Source of the DNA: Enoplosus armatus
Lineage: Eukaryota > Chordata > Actinopteri > Centrarchiformes > Enoplosidae
Direction of reading: 5' to 3'
Assembly: GCF_043641665.1 (NCBI RefSeq)
Contig: NC_092191.1
Coordinates: 17,453,501-17,517,500, forward strand
DNA: 64,000 bases
Positions within the stretch are counted from its first letter, which is position 1. Each line of letters opens with the position of its first letter. The notes beneath the pieces are model-generated. The model was not told where the DNA came from, did no database searches, and saw nothing but the letters and a program-made list of their open reading frames with translations. Shown here one piece after another: positions 12,340-24,290 of the stretch. The translations under genes and the position numbers were made by a program.

Positions 12340-12360
12340 CACACACACACACACACACAC
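12340..12360. repeat. Microsatellite (CA)n
   Basis: About 10 perfect CA units. Confidence 0.95.
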
Positions 12361-12579
12361 TTGTCAAGGTAACACGCAAGCCAACATGAAGAGGCAAAAT
12401 GAAAATGAATGTGTTATTATTCAAACCAATCTCATAAATGCTTCACGGCTTCCCTTAAAAGTCTCCAAAACCAGAGGCAATTATATTTCCCTTGCAGTTA
12501 TTCTTCATGCAGTGTAACCAGCATATGTACTGGAAGTTATGGTGGTAGCTGTAGCTGACAATTCAAATGAAGTAAATTA

Positions 12580-12960
12580 CCCATATGGAAAAATTCATAT
12601 ATAAACATATATGCTATGTATGTGGACATTTCCTGTAGACACATACAAGTATAGGATGGTATATGTGTTACAGATACATGTTACACATACAGTATATGTT
12701 CTATACATACATGGCACATAAATGAAAGGGCCATATAATAAATATTTTACATATGTTTATATATATGCTTCCCCTATATGTCCACATAATGGTGATAAAC
12801 CTACATGTTACATATATTACTAAACTATACAATGCCTTTTTTTTATCTCTGTTTTCATGAACATATCATGAACATTACACAGTACATTTATGTACAAATA
12901 ATATATGTAGCGTTAATAGAAATCACATATGGAGCCACTTTATCTATGTTCATTCATCTG
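12580..12960. repeat. Alternating ATATGT/ACATAT-rich tract with inverted arms
   Basis: The tract is packed with TATATGT, ACATAT and TACATA strings. A perfect inverted pair, ATGTGGACAT at 12620-12629 and ATGTCCACAT at 12778-12787, spans about 170 bases. The tract could be a degraded fold-back element or a diverged AT-rich minisatellite. No open frame of note is present. Confidence 0.5.
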
Positions 12961-13035
12961 CTTGTCTTAACAAATTACACTAACAAATACTAAATCTGTT
13001 GTTGTTTATGTGAATTTAATGTGATGTGATATCAT

Positions 13036-13163
13036 AGGGCACCCTGGTGGCTCACCTGGTAGAGCACATACAGTATCATTAAGGCTGAGTCCATGTCATC
13101 CCATACACATACACACATACACTCACAAACTGTCAAGGATTAAATTACAATAAAGCCCACAGG
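13036..13163 (+). mobile_element. Degenerate tRNA-derived SINE fragment
   Basis: The segment opens with a polymerase III box-A-like string (TGGTGGCTCACCTGGTAGAG at about 13045-13064), then AAGGCTGAGTCCATG. It ends with CTGTCAAGGATTAAATTACA and then ATAAAGCCC, resembling the '..CTGTCCTATCAAATAAAGGC..GCCC' tail of a fish SINE family. The middle, including box B, is missing or unrecognisable, so the copy is internally deleted and inactive. Confidence 0.55.
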
Positions 13164-13429
13164 CTTATTTCCATTGAGATACTCTTGCAAGACGGACTGG
13201 TGCAAATACAATACCCATTTAATAACATAAAGGAAGTATCATAAAAGCCAAACTCTGAATTTATTTGTGCAAAGTCCCTATTCTGAGATACTATTTGCTC
13301 CGGTTCTCCATAGCCTGCTTAAAATTTCTGTCTGCTTCAATGAGTTTCAGAGATACAGGAAGTTTATTCCATTCGTTTGCAGCCGAGTATAAAAATGTAT
13401 TTTAGGCCATTGAACTCTTGAATCATCAT
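13164..13429. other. Non-coding stretch, nothing recognised
   Basis: AT-rich spacer between the SINE fragment and the second ATATGT-rich tract. Confidence 0.5.
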
Positions 13430-13545
13430 GGTGTCCATATATGAAATTGTACAGCATTCAGGTATATACACTTATATTTCATATATGTGATTACATCATA
13501 TGTACATACATGATATATATGACACTTTCATAAATGTTCATATAT
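13430..13545. repeat. Second ATATGT-rich tract
   Basis: The same TATATG/CATATA vocabulary as 12580-12960 reappears after the SINE. The two tracts may be one older AT-rich unit split by the insertion. Confidence 0.45.
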
Positions 13546-13992
13546 CATTTCTGCGTATGGGTAGTTACTACAGTTAGCGGTGGTGTTGTACTGGACCCTC
13601 AATATAATGCAGTCCAGCTCAACACCACTGCAAACCACAACCTCAATAATAAACATATAGTTCAAGTAATACCTCTCCGACATTATCATCTTTGAATCAC
13701 CAGATTTTAAAGGTGTACTTAATAAAGTGGCCGCTGAGTGTATATGAAACCATTTCAAACAAAGCTACATTTTAAACAACGTATAAGAAACTCCACCTAG
13801 CCTGTAACATGACTGATTTACCATTTTTTAGGTCTAGGTGGCGCACATTAGAATAAGTAAAATCTGCATCTGTCAAATTTTATCGAACACATAACAAAAT
13901 GCTCTATCCAGTTTTGATCAAATATTACAGCCACTCTGTTTGAAATAATAATAAAGAACAAACTGGGTAACGGCCTGAGGTTGGACTTTAGT

Positions 13993-14019
13993 ATCATCAT
14001 CATCATCATCATCATCATT
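13993..14019. repeat. Microsatellite (ATC)9
   Basis: Nine trinucleotide units. It is the source of poly-Asp, poly-Met and poly-Ile runs in spurious frames. Confidence 0.95.
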
Positions 14020-16188
14020 ACCAGGGATAAAGTGGCGTCTGTTGCATTGTTCAGCTTTCTGAAACATTTTATTGTCCATGACATGCTTTCTTACATGTTG
14101 TTTAAGTATTATAATCAGTCTGCGCGTTCGTGTAGACACGCAATGCCCTCTCACACAAAATGAGCTGCCAACTGTAATACTATGGTGAAGGTAGCAATTT
14201 GAGTAAACACTTAACATTTTTACAACTTGGTTCTAAGTAGCCGTAGCTCTTCTGCATTGTTTTCTTTTTTCCCATTTTTTAAAAATATATAATAGTTTAA
14301 ACAGAAAAAATAAATTGCAAAAGTAAATGAGTATCAATAAAGTTGCAACACCAAGAATTCACAGTATACAGAACCTCAGTAATGGCAGATGACCTCCTCA
14401 ACTCTTACTTAAAGGTTGCCAGTAAAGTTTACATAAGGTGTCCATATTTTGTCATGTATGTCAACAATCTTGAGCTTGTGCCTCCATTTGAGCCAGAGTG
14501 TAGTGTTTACTTTATTTGCTTCATTCTGGTGGCCTGATTGTCAGAGCATGTAAAGTCTCTGGGCTGGTGCCCCTAATACATCCATGGGTGTTCCCAATGC
14601 CAGTGTGAGCCTGAGCAAAAAGACTACACAGGGGAGGGGTTCTGATTTCCGTTTCTGCAGCGCTTTGCTCCGACCACTCTGTTTAAAACAGAACAAACCA
14701 ACATTGCCATCCCTAGAGCCATCCTGCTAGCATGACTAGAAATAGTTCAGGGAAGCTAGGGAAAACTAGCATTATACTGCTAACTGCACTGGCCAAAGCA
14801 CTTTCTACAGACACCTTGGGCATCATTTGCAGTTCTAATGGAGGTCTTTCTACACAGAAGACAGAATAGTGACACAACGCAGAATCCATTTTTGTGAGTT
14901 GTGAACGTGCTGTAATGACTAGTCGGAAGGCTTTTCTTGCGGGCTGACTTATTGTGATCTCAGTGAAAGATTTGTTGCCAGTCAAATGCACCATAAAATA
15001 TCTTTTTGTTCTTGCCGAGCGGGTCATACTTCTACACAGAAAATCTCTGAAGGATTGTCTCTCTTCTTTCTTTCTAGATGGAGTCTAAATCAGATTTAAC
15101 AAGGCCCAGTCTTTTGAGCCCAACTTTTAACTAATAGTGAGGGCCAGCCTGGCTGCCAAGAGTAACTCCCTCCAATAAGCCCTCAACCAAGGCTGTATCA
15201 TTATCCTGTGTGAAGCTCCTACCTTCCCGGGCTGGAGTGCTGCCAACAGAAATGGAGCTGCTGCAGGTTTTGTTGGGGGATCCGTACACTTCAGAGCTGT
15301 GCTGTTTAGAGCAGAGCGAGTCTCTGGAGACATGCTGTGTGTGTCTACAATGCAGATTCCATTTGTTACATTTTCATGGGGTTTGTTTGTGCGGGCTCCT
15401 TTAAAATGGACACACTGTGAGAGAGTTTATGTGTGAATGTGTTAAAGAAAGGCAGAGAGGGATTTAGATGAAAGAGACCGAGAGAGAGGTGTCCTAGTCA
15501 TCACCTCTGCAGCACAGTGCATATTTCCAGCCTGTGCTCTCTATTAATTTTATGCTACCTGTATTTGAGAAGCTCTATAAATATGCAGAACAGCCAGATG
15601 ATAAAATTCCCATCTCAGGAATTGCAAGGTAAGAGGGACTATTGAGTCGACCTGAGATGAAGACAAACCCTGATGGCTTTCCTAATTGACCACAGGAGAA
15701 CGGCCGGGAATCACCTATGGCGTTTTAGCTGCAGCCAGAGGAAGCGAACAGGAGCTCTTAGTTTAACTGTGTTAGTGTTATACCAGATGACATGGACTAC
15801 CTTGACACATCCATCCATCCTATTACATTGTCAGCAGCGTTTAAGATAGGCAGGCCATGTTTCATACAAATGTTCCCTCTTTCAATATTCAGAGTATAAC
15901 AGCCTCTGTAATGTTTGAGACCTCAACAGAACAGCACTTAGATAAATATGCAGCTTTCACTTCAAGTAGTTTCACATTCCATAAGGAGGAATATAACCAT
16001 TACATGACATATTTTCCTTCTCAGACGAGAATATTTCTCACAATGTTGCGGCTCTACCTCTCCTTCTGTGGAAATATACGTGTGAAAAATACTATGACCA
16101 AAACTCTTGTATAAATGAACTCACTGAACTTTGATTTAACCTCTTCTTTCCCAGAAAAGGATGTGTTATTCATGAAGAGAGGTACACG
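14020..16188. other. Non-coding stretch
   Basis: No gene or repeat family recognised. The piece near 15620-15740 has unique, balanced sequence and might be regulatory. A frame at 14713-15027 (minus) has no domain. Confidence 0.5.
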
Positions 16189-16207
16189 CCCCCTCCCCCC
16201 TCCCCCC

Positions 16208-16242
<35 letters not shown>
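16189..16242. repeat. C-run cluster plus (AC)17 microsatellite
   Basis: Three C runs of 5, 6 and 6 bases separated by single T (16189-16207) are followed directly by an AC repeat (16209-16242). The minus strand is therefore G-rich. A minus-strand open frame through here (16054-16566) consists largely of the translated microsatellite and is not a gene. Confidence 0.95.
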
Positions 16243-16244
<2 letters not shown>

Positions 16245-16920
16245 TTTCCCTTTTCTTGTGCCCGGGAAGATTATTCTTAAGGCTGTGTATCAGGTTTCTT
16301 TGGTCGTTTACGCATAAATTAATTAACACCGACGCTAATTTCAGCAGCATTGCAGTGAATCCTCCTAAGGCGGGCACCTCTCTTTCCATCTCGTCAGCGG
16401 AAAGCACATCAGACTTGCTTCCCAGACTCAACTTCACAGCACAGTGAAGCCACAAATGCGACACAATAACTTCGGGAAATAAAGCCCACATGTTGAAATC
16501 AAGTGGGACTCGCGTGAAAAACGGATCTTTCACTCTCTCTGAATGTCTCAAACCCTCTTCAGACACTTCTCATGTCGTCCACGCTCCTTTTTCTCGACAC
16601 CCCCTGAGGACGGCCTCTGTGTGCCGCTCAGCGTTTCCTGCAGGGATTAACATGGAACCTAATATGGTGATTGCAGCAGGGAATTAATACAAAGGCTGCT
16701 CCATAAGCTTCCTAATACAAAGTGCAGGTATACTAATCTCCTGGCATATGCTGTGCCATGAAGCACCCTGATCTCTGCTTTGAATTGGTCCGAGTGAGTC
16801 ACCCTGGTACTCATGAAACTGTGGAAGAGGGTTGTGTAACATCCCTGCAGTCACTGTGTGAAGACACATAAGGCATTGTGCTCTCTGAGTGCATATAGAT
16901 GTAGAAGAAGTTCTTTTATA
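16243..16920. other. Non-coding stretch, nothing recognised
   Basis: Short frames on both strands without domains. The composition is slightly richer in CpG near 16490-16640. Confidence 0.5.
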
Positions 16921-17960
16921 TGATGCTCTGTGAGCAATTAATTATCACTTCTAATTTAAATTCAATTTAGCAGTACGTTTGATTTGAACTTTACAAACTC
17001 ATTGATGAGTTTTCCAGCAATCTTCTGCTGCAACAACAAGTGCATGCACCCTTTTGAATCTTAATGATCCTCCGCTCAATTCTTCGGTCTCAACGTTTTT
17101 AATGAAACGGCATAATGCAGCAATTTCCAGTTAATAAAGCACAATGCAAGGTTCAGAAGTCCCTGTTTCAGTTTGCTGAAAACACAGAGGGCACAACGTA
17201 ACCCAGAAAACGGCTCAGTCTTTTTCTGCCTATTAGGAATGTGCTGCGCTTTTGTTTTTGAATTGTTCCCAGTCTAACGTAGAAGATATGCATAACAGTG
17301 GCAAAGAAAGCGTCTATTAAAAATTGAATTCATGAACCTTTAATTTGCTGTTTCCCTCAAATGCAAATCAAATGTCTCTTTTACTGCCCAGATATAAAAG
17401 ATGACACTGTGGAAGCTTTTAAAGCGCACTCGTTTTTTTAAACATCCACTGCTTTGCGCTTCTCACAATGAAATATTTCTGCCATCATTTCACCTGCTGG
17501 GGTCAGACACCCCGGCAGCTACGAGGTGAGAAAAGTGTCGCTCTGTATACATACTTGTAGCATACAGCACAAAGACTTTTCTCTCTGAGCTTTTTAGGTG
17601 ATGTCTTCCTTCACTCGTTCTCTGCCGGTGAATACTGTTGATTTGCAAATGAAGGTCTTCTGATTTTACTCCATTCAACTTGCCATGTCTGGCTTTGCTC
17701 TTATTGTTCGGGTCAAGGTCCTCTAGATAGACACACTCGCCTTCTCTGAAGAAAAAGTCTGCCGCAGGGCAGAGCCTGAAGTGACAGCTTTATGGATTTT
17801 AATAGCAAACAATGACTGCTCCGGCATATTAAGCCAAAGCAGTGAACATTGAGATTGCATCTCAATTGAATTATTGCCAGCAATTTTTGCTGTCATTTTG
17901 CATTCCCTCAGTTACGACGCTGATGATGAAGGCAGGAGGGGAGACTGCGTGCGTAAACCA
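16921..17960. promoter_or_regulatory. Candidate enhancer-like cluster
   Basis: About 1 kb of unique DNA with recurrent developmental-factor site shapes. They include overlapping TAATTA cores near 16937-16946, a perfect POU octamer ATGCAAAT at 17361-17368 within a longer AAATGCAAATCAAAT string, further TTAAT and CAATTT cores, and TGATGATG near 17921. No repeat or convincing frame is present. The call is inference from motif density; individual sites are expected by chance. Confidence 0.25.
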
Positions 17961-20420
17961 CCTTTTCACAGTTAGATGTTGATATGACAGGCCATTCATT
18001 ATAATATGTGATTCTGCAATAAGATACTCTTTGCTTCTGGAGTCAATAATAAAAGGACGTGCACATTTTAAAGTAGTTAAAAAATTACTTTGTGATCATG
18101 CCTTGTTTTTACCCATCTTTGACAAAAGTGAACAGATTTCACAGAAGGGGGGAATCATTCTTATTATCACTCTCCTCTTCTTTTACAGAGAAATAAATTC
18201 TACTCCAGCACTGCAAGAGTTTGATAAAACAGCAACAGTGACCTGACCCAATATGAACAATATGAATTAAGTGAATTACAGTCGGGAGGAGAAAGGTGCA
18301 GTGGCAAGTGGGCAAATGTATTCAGTCTCCAGCACCACCATCACTTTTTCGCTTGAAGGACTTAATTTAGTTCTATGTTGATCATTTAGACAAATGTACT
18401 TGTAAGGCTACATCCTCTCTACAGTCCCCACATGTCAAATACACCTGGGAATGTGTCTTTACTCTTCAAACACAACTACATGAGGACCGTGCACACCGAT
18501 TAAAATTTGACATGATTTTTCTATTTATACCAAATACGCATGAAGACAGGCTAATCCTTATCCTCTCAGAGGGTAATGAAGGAGAGAGAGACAGACTGGA
18601 AAGCATTAACCAGGGCAATGTGGTGGTTTAAGCTCCAACAGCGGGCCCCCATGTACCCCAAGACATTTTGTTTTGACAGGTCGCACATGGCCAAACAAGC
18701 AAATCCTATGACACCAACCAGGCAAGTTGTTAATAATTAATCGGGGAAGTTTGGAAGGTTAGAAACTGAGGGGTCAGAATTTTAACATGATCATCAATGT
18801 TGAAAAACGCAAATGAGAAATTCCAGTCATTTCACAGATTTACTTGTATAGCCACAAGAGATCATTCGTGCATTTGCTTTCAGGCTACTCAAAGCAAAGA
18901 TTGCATATGCAAGGAGACATTTTCCAAACAGATAAATATGACAGCTGCAATGAACCGCGCCTTGCTTTCTTGCTGCCAGATTTCATGGATATGCTGTACA
19001 GCTGTGCTTGTGCGCTCTGAAAAACATTAATGTTATTGCAGTTCCAACTAATAACACCAATCCTACAGGCAGAAATGCACCAGACTTTCTCTGTTTAGTG
19101 AGGTGGAGGAGCAGATGTTTCATCAGTACTCAAGGGACATCAACTCAGATTAGTCTCAACATATGAGAGAATTGGCAACAGGTCAGTTAGACGTACTAAG
19201 ACTAATGGATCAATGTAATTACTTCACCAGAGAAGAGGATCAATTAGTATCATCAGTGCCCTCTGCCACTTAATTAATAATCTAATCCTTTCTGAATTCG
19301 TGAAGTGAGGTAACAGATTAAAAAAAAGCATATTTTTTAAGAGCAGGACCAAGGGATTCGAAATAAGTGCAGCCTCATAGAAATGTAACACATCAGACAA
19401 GAACTATAGAAACAATAACTTATAACACTTAGCAAGTATCTATTGCCAAGAAGCTGAGAGTTTAGTAGGAGTTTCAGCAGTTTCAGTTGAGGTAACACTG
19501 GAGATATAATTCAATCACTGAATGACAAAACCAAATCAGAAGAGGGCCAAACAGTGAAAGAAGTGTGCGTAGGAGCAGGAAGGATTGGTAAGTTCTTGGT
19601 GAGGTCGCTGGTGGATTTCAGTAAAACTCATTCTGTCTTTTTTTTTTTGGAACAAAAAGCCATTGTCTCTAGATTCACGGCTGAAATTGGGTCTGTTGAC
19701 TGTAACCAGACAGCAGAGCAGTTTTATCTGCAGCCTGTCTTGGGTTGGCTCATTAACAGAAGACACAAGCTGCTTCTTCTTTTTTTTTTTGGCTGAGCAG
19801 AAATCTTTATCTTGGCTCCCTGGTTTGTGTGTGTTTGTTTGTTTACTTGTATTCATTGATTTAATCCTGAGAGTAGATAGCAGAGAGCCTGCGTGAATGT
19901 TCATGGCCTGGATTATTTTCCTGATTTGAACTCTCTAACACATTCATTGTTACCATTTTGAGCGCTGCACAGAAAACCAAACTCCTTGGAGGGAAGACTG
20001 GGAATGAAAGACTCTTCACTCACAGACGGATGGCAGTTTTAATCTTGTATGTGTGGCAGTGTCTATTAAGGAATCCCATAAGATTTTTATGAATTCTGCA
20101 TACATGTCTTCCTCGTTGAAGAGAAGGGCCGGATGCTGAGCTATCACATCTCATTTAGAATAGCATCTTCTTCCTGAAAATTGTGAAGCGATTTATTTAC
20201 AGTATACCCACAGGTAGTGCTGTTATTACAGATAAGAAATAAAAAAATAAATAAAACTATATAACTGCAATAAAAAAACATTTCTATGTTCTCCAAAGCT
20301 TTTATTGCAGGCAACAGCAGCCTGAGCACTGCTTTAAAGGAAAACGTTAATAATACATATTTACTTTCATGCCAAGAGTATGATGAGAAAATTGATACCA
20401 TTCCTGTGCCTTTACGCTAA
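17961..20420. other. Non-coding stretch
   Basis: No gene or repeat family recognised. Overlapping frames at 19536-19904 run through poly-A/poly-T and a TGTTTG-rich patch. Confidence 0.5.
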
Positions 20421-20697
20421 ATCTAAATATGAAGCTAGAGCCAGCAGGAGCCTATCTCAGCATAACTTGTCACATTTGCTTCATTGTAATTCAATAAACA
20501 ATGTATAGCTTAGTAAGTTAATTGGTCAATTTTGAGGTGCTGGTAGGCATATTTTTGTAGCTTTAGACAGAAAGAGACTAGCTGTTTAACCTCAGCTTCA
20601 AGTCTTCATGCTAAGCTAAGCTAATAACCAAATTGCTCTAACTTAATATTTAGCATACAGACAGATGAGAGTGCTATCAGTCTTCTTATCTAACTTA
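20421..20697 (-). mobile_element. MITE family A, degenerate copy
   Basis: The copy starts with AAATATGAAGCTAGAGCCAG and continues with GAGGTGCTGGTAGG (about 20535-20548). Its outer arm has CTTCATGCTAAGCTAAGCTA and CAGACAGATGAGAGTGCTAT, then CTTCTTATCTAACTTA. The order matches the right half of the palindromic fish MITE whose complete copy is at 57031-57432 and whose left half is at 26150-26308. It is heavily diverged and its ends are frayed. Confidence 0.7.
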
Positions 20698-20707
20698 ACC
20701 AAATAGG

Positions 20708-20955
20708 TGATTAGCTTAGTTTACTTTGCGTAAAGACTGGCAGCAGGAGCAAACAGCTAGTCTGGCTCTGCCCAAAGTTTAAAGAAATACAGCTACCAGC
20801 ACCTCAAAACTTTGCTAATTAACTTAAGTTATTTATTTAATAAGTAAATACGACAAGTTGTGCGCAAGCTAAGCTAATCTCCTCCTGGCTCCAGCTTCAT
20901 ATTTAGCGCACAGACATGAGAGCGCTATCAGTCTTTCATTGTACTCTGACAACAA
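20708..20955 (+). mobile_element. MITE family A, second adjacent copy
   Basis: A second copy follows within about 10 bases. It has TTAGCTTAG near 20712, AAAGACTGG, AACAGCTAGTCTGGCTCTGC (shared with 57123-57142) and CTACCAGCACCTCAAAACT, then an inverted right arm with AAGCTAAGCTAATC and AGCTTCATATTTAGCG. Two tandem diverged copies imply repeated insertion at the same place or an internal duplication. Confidence 0.7.
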
Positions 20956-23953
20956 GTCCTCCTAATTAAACGACAAAATACGTGGTTTGTCCATGCCCTC
21001 TAAAACGACACACAGAAGCTCTTTCTGATCTGATGACACCATTTGCCTGTACCCTCCAAAACTGTTTTATGATGTGACATAACACTATGGTTAAGGTCTG
21101 GTTTAGGCACTAAAAACGACTAAGTACTTCATTAAGGTTAGTGGACATGCTTTGAACGTTGACTGTCGATTGGAAATGGTAATCGAACAGCTGTCTCTCA
21201 TGTTAAAGTCGTTGTTTAGTTGCATCATTACAGATCAGGTGTCTATTTGTTCCCATGCTTTTCCTTCAGCCTTTTATTCAGACGTAACACACGTGTGCAC
21301 TAACCTGATTTGGATTCACGCCAGAATGTCATGTTCGGTGTGTTGAGACAGGCTGGGTGAACTGTGTCATTAGGGGAAAGCAAGGATTAGTCCATGAATC
21401 CAAATGATGTTGTTGTTTACTTTCTAAGCCACCAAACCACATGACCAACAGGGATATAAGACACGTGCAGTCTGACATGTAGTATTAATTCAAAATAAAC
21501 ACTATCCTGTGCTCCTGGTGGAAATGCAGGCAAACAGTTTTGAGGAATCTGAACGGAGCTGATTCACGGTTACTCGAGGACAGAGCAGAGAATTGACATG
21601 AGAAACAACAGTGAGTAAATGGGGAAATGTCAGGTTGGTAATTTTAGTTTCAATTTTTAATAGCATCCTCTGTCTCAGTACAAATGAGAAGTGACAGGAT
21701 GCCAGGCTTTTATTGACTAGTTGACATTTAAACCATTAGAGGATTCCCAGCCTTATCCAATCATCCCCTCTACAAACAAATGTTGCTGTGCAATTCTCAA
21801 AACAGCCCGCTCCCTCCCTCCTCCCTCCCCTCGCTGTGCTGTCAGACTCGCCAGATATAAAGCGTTACTGCCGGTGACACTCCCTCAAGGGCAAGGACAG
21901 AAATTTGAATAAAGACATTTCACCCTGTATGCTGCAGGGCTTCTGGGGCATGCAACCCCGGGACACAATACTCTGAAATACTGTGAGGACAAAATCATTC
22001 TTTGACAAGAGAGATGGATTGTTGGTTAAGGTCAAGATCAGACTGAATTTGTTGGAGACAAAACTGAACTTCAGACACAAAGGGAAACACTTTCTAACCT
22101 GTTAAACTCAGACTGACTTTGTTGATGTTGTGACACTTGTCTACATCTGGTGAAAGACCCGTAAGTTGCATCTAACAACATGTTAATCACACAAGGCTTT
22201 TGTTTGTTTACGTTTCCTCCCTCAATTATATCCTACAACAGACAGCAGTCACACAAACGAAGGCATTTCTCACTGTCAAATTGACTGACAGACCTTTTAA
22301 TGCATCGACTGACTGCGTGTGACAGCTAATCATGTATTCTAAATCTACTTAGCAGCTGTAAAGCCTTTCTGTCTGCATTGTTTGAATTTCCCCTTTGGAC
22401 AAAAACATTTCTGCTGCATTAAATATCACTAAAATGATAAAAGGATTGGTTTTTTTTGTCCCTCTAAACCAAAATGACAAGAAAGAAAACAAAATTGGGG
22501 CTTTTAAGGTCATACAGAATATTGATTTTGAAGCTCCAGCCATCCCAAATTGGACCCCCTCTGGCAGCATTTTTTGGCAAACTGAAATGAACCCAGCAAA
22601 TAGCTAGAGCAGCAACCACTTTGTGGTTTGTTATATGTTACTGAAAAATACAGCTACCATCAGATGCATTAAAAGTGCAGAGAAAAGTGCTGCATACGAC
22701 CACATTTTCCAAATGAATGAATAAATAAATGAATGGAAAATAGAATAAATGAACCAGGCAAAATGTACGAAGTATGCAGAATTTAAGTTCTGCATGTGAA
22801 TAATAACAACGAGGAGGCCAGTAAATAATGCAAAGTAAATGGCAATCACTAAACAAGCTCATCCAAAGATTTGATCAGTATAAAACATTCATATTTCATT
22901 ATTAACTGGTAAGATCCAGTTTTTGTGACATGAACAGTTTTTAAACACACTGTCCATATACTGTAGTGTTTCTATTCATCTGAATTAATATCTTTATACA
23001 TAAAGTGAAAAATAAGTGTGAAACAACAATGAATATGATAAACATTTGTTAGCACATAGTGTAATACTTGAAAACACTTTAAAAAAGGGACCTAAAGTAT
23101 CAATTTATATGTGTGGCTCCTTGCCATACACACTCTGGCTGTCACATACTGTGAGCTTGGTGCATTTGAGATGCTGTTTCATAAAGCTGCTGAAGCACCC
23201 TTATTAGGCGCTGTAGCTTTTTCTCTTCCCTCAAACTGCCTCACAGAAAGCCACTTCATATGACTGAAGTATTTTCCCATATTGAATGGAGCACTTACAC
23301 ATTTGGCAAAAGTGTTATTTCTGTAATAATGGCGGCATTAGGTTGGTGTGTAACAATGTTAAATGACTGCTTTGGCTCTGCAGGAAAACAATGATACATT
23401 TCAGTGAGGAAGTGGCTTGTTAATTTTCTGTATCTTGACAAAGTGCACGACTGAGAAAACACCTTTTTGTTGCTGCAGTTGCTTCTTATTAAGTGACATA
23501 TTTCCTTTGAAGTAAATACTAAACTACATAATGGCCTCTTGCTCTAAATACAGAAAAGGCAATCTCACCTAGAATGATAAACTTCACAGTTGGTACAGCT
23601 GCACATGCTCAGGCTCACTAATATTTGCTTTCATCATTTTAATGAGATGAATGCATATTTAAGTGTCAATTAGGCAAATATTGTCCCCGTCTCCATCCAC
23701 TTGTGGATCTTTATGGGAGGATTATTGTCTGATGTTTGTGATTTTTGTCTTGTAACATCACAACACATTTACGCTGTCAGCAAATGTGATACTAAACCCA
23801 ACAGCTTTACGACATCTGCATTAGTTTGTATCTCCAGGCTATCTGACAGCCTGAAGGTGTTAGTTTGGGGTGCCCTTTTGAAGAAAACACACTCATATAC
23901 GAAAACCTCCAACTGCAACTGTCAGCGGTGAAGCTAATTAGCTAAGAAACACT
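20956..23953. other. Non-coding stretch
   Basis: No gene recognised over 3 kb. Near 21721-21912 the sequence has CCAAT, C-rich and GATATAAAG strings in promoter-like order but no supported transcript. Frames at 22395-22607 and 22631-22862 have no domain. Confidence 0.5.
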
Positions 23954-24290
23954 GGCTGCGTTCACACTGCAAGCTTTAGTGATCAATTTGAATTTATTGC
24001 TCAGATCCGAGTGTTTTGTCATCATCAGATTCCAGTGTGAACTGGGGTCACATACACAAAGGAACAATAACAAAGACGTCACACGCAGCACGCTGTTGTA
24101 CGGAACATGGAGGCGTCAGAGTTTACAGTTTCCTTCATAAGTTGTTGTGCAGTGGAAGCCAGCGTATTCATGAGAAGATGATAATGAGGACAAGGACGAG
24201 GACAAGGAGACAGAGAGCAACATTTTTTATTATGGCTTTTTGAGGAGCGATGGCTGCTACTTCTAGCACTTCTGCAACAGCATATATTTT
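23954..24290 (+). mobile_element. Probable fish DNA-transposon MITE fragment
   Basis: The segment begins GGCTGCGTTCACACTGCAAG and contains ATCCGAGTGTTTTGTC, AGTGTGAACTGGGGTCACAT, AACAAAGACGTCACACGCAG, GGAACATGGAGGCGTCAGAG and a GAGGACAAGGACGAGGAC run. I recognise this order of 'TTCACACTG', 'AGTGTGAAC', 'TGACGTC.CACGC' and 'AACATGGAGG' blocks from a common teleost non-autonomous DNA-transposon family. The right terminal inverted repeat is not seen. Family name not assigned. Confidence 0.5.

Noticed and set aside
16054..16566. 170-codon minus-strand open frame, the longest in the window
   Set aside because: It runs through the AC microsatellite and C-run cluster, giving Val-Cys and Gly repeats. 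No domain or splice support, so not a gene.
21721..21912. CCAAT, C-rich patch and GATATAAAG in promoter-like order
   Set aside because: The spacing is loose and no transcript or exon is visible downstream.
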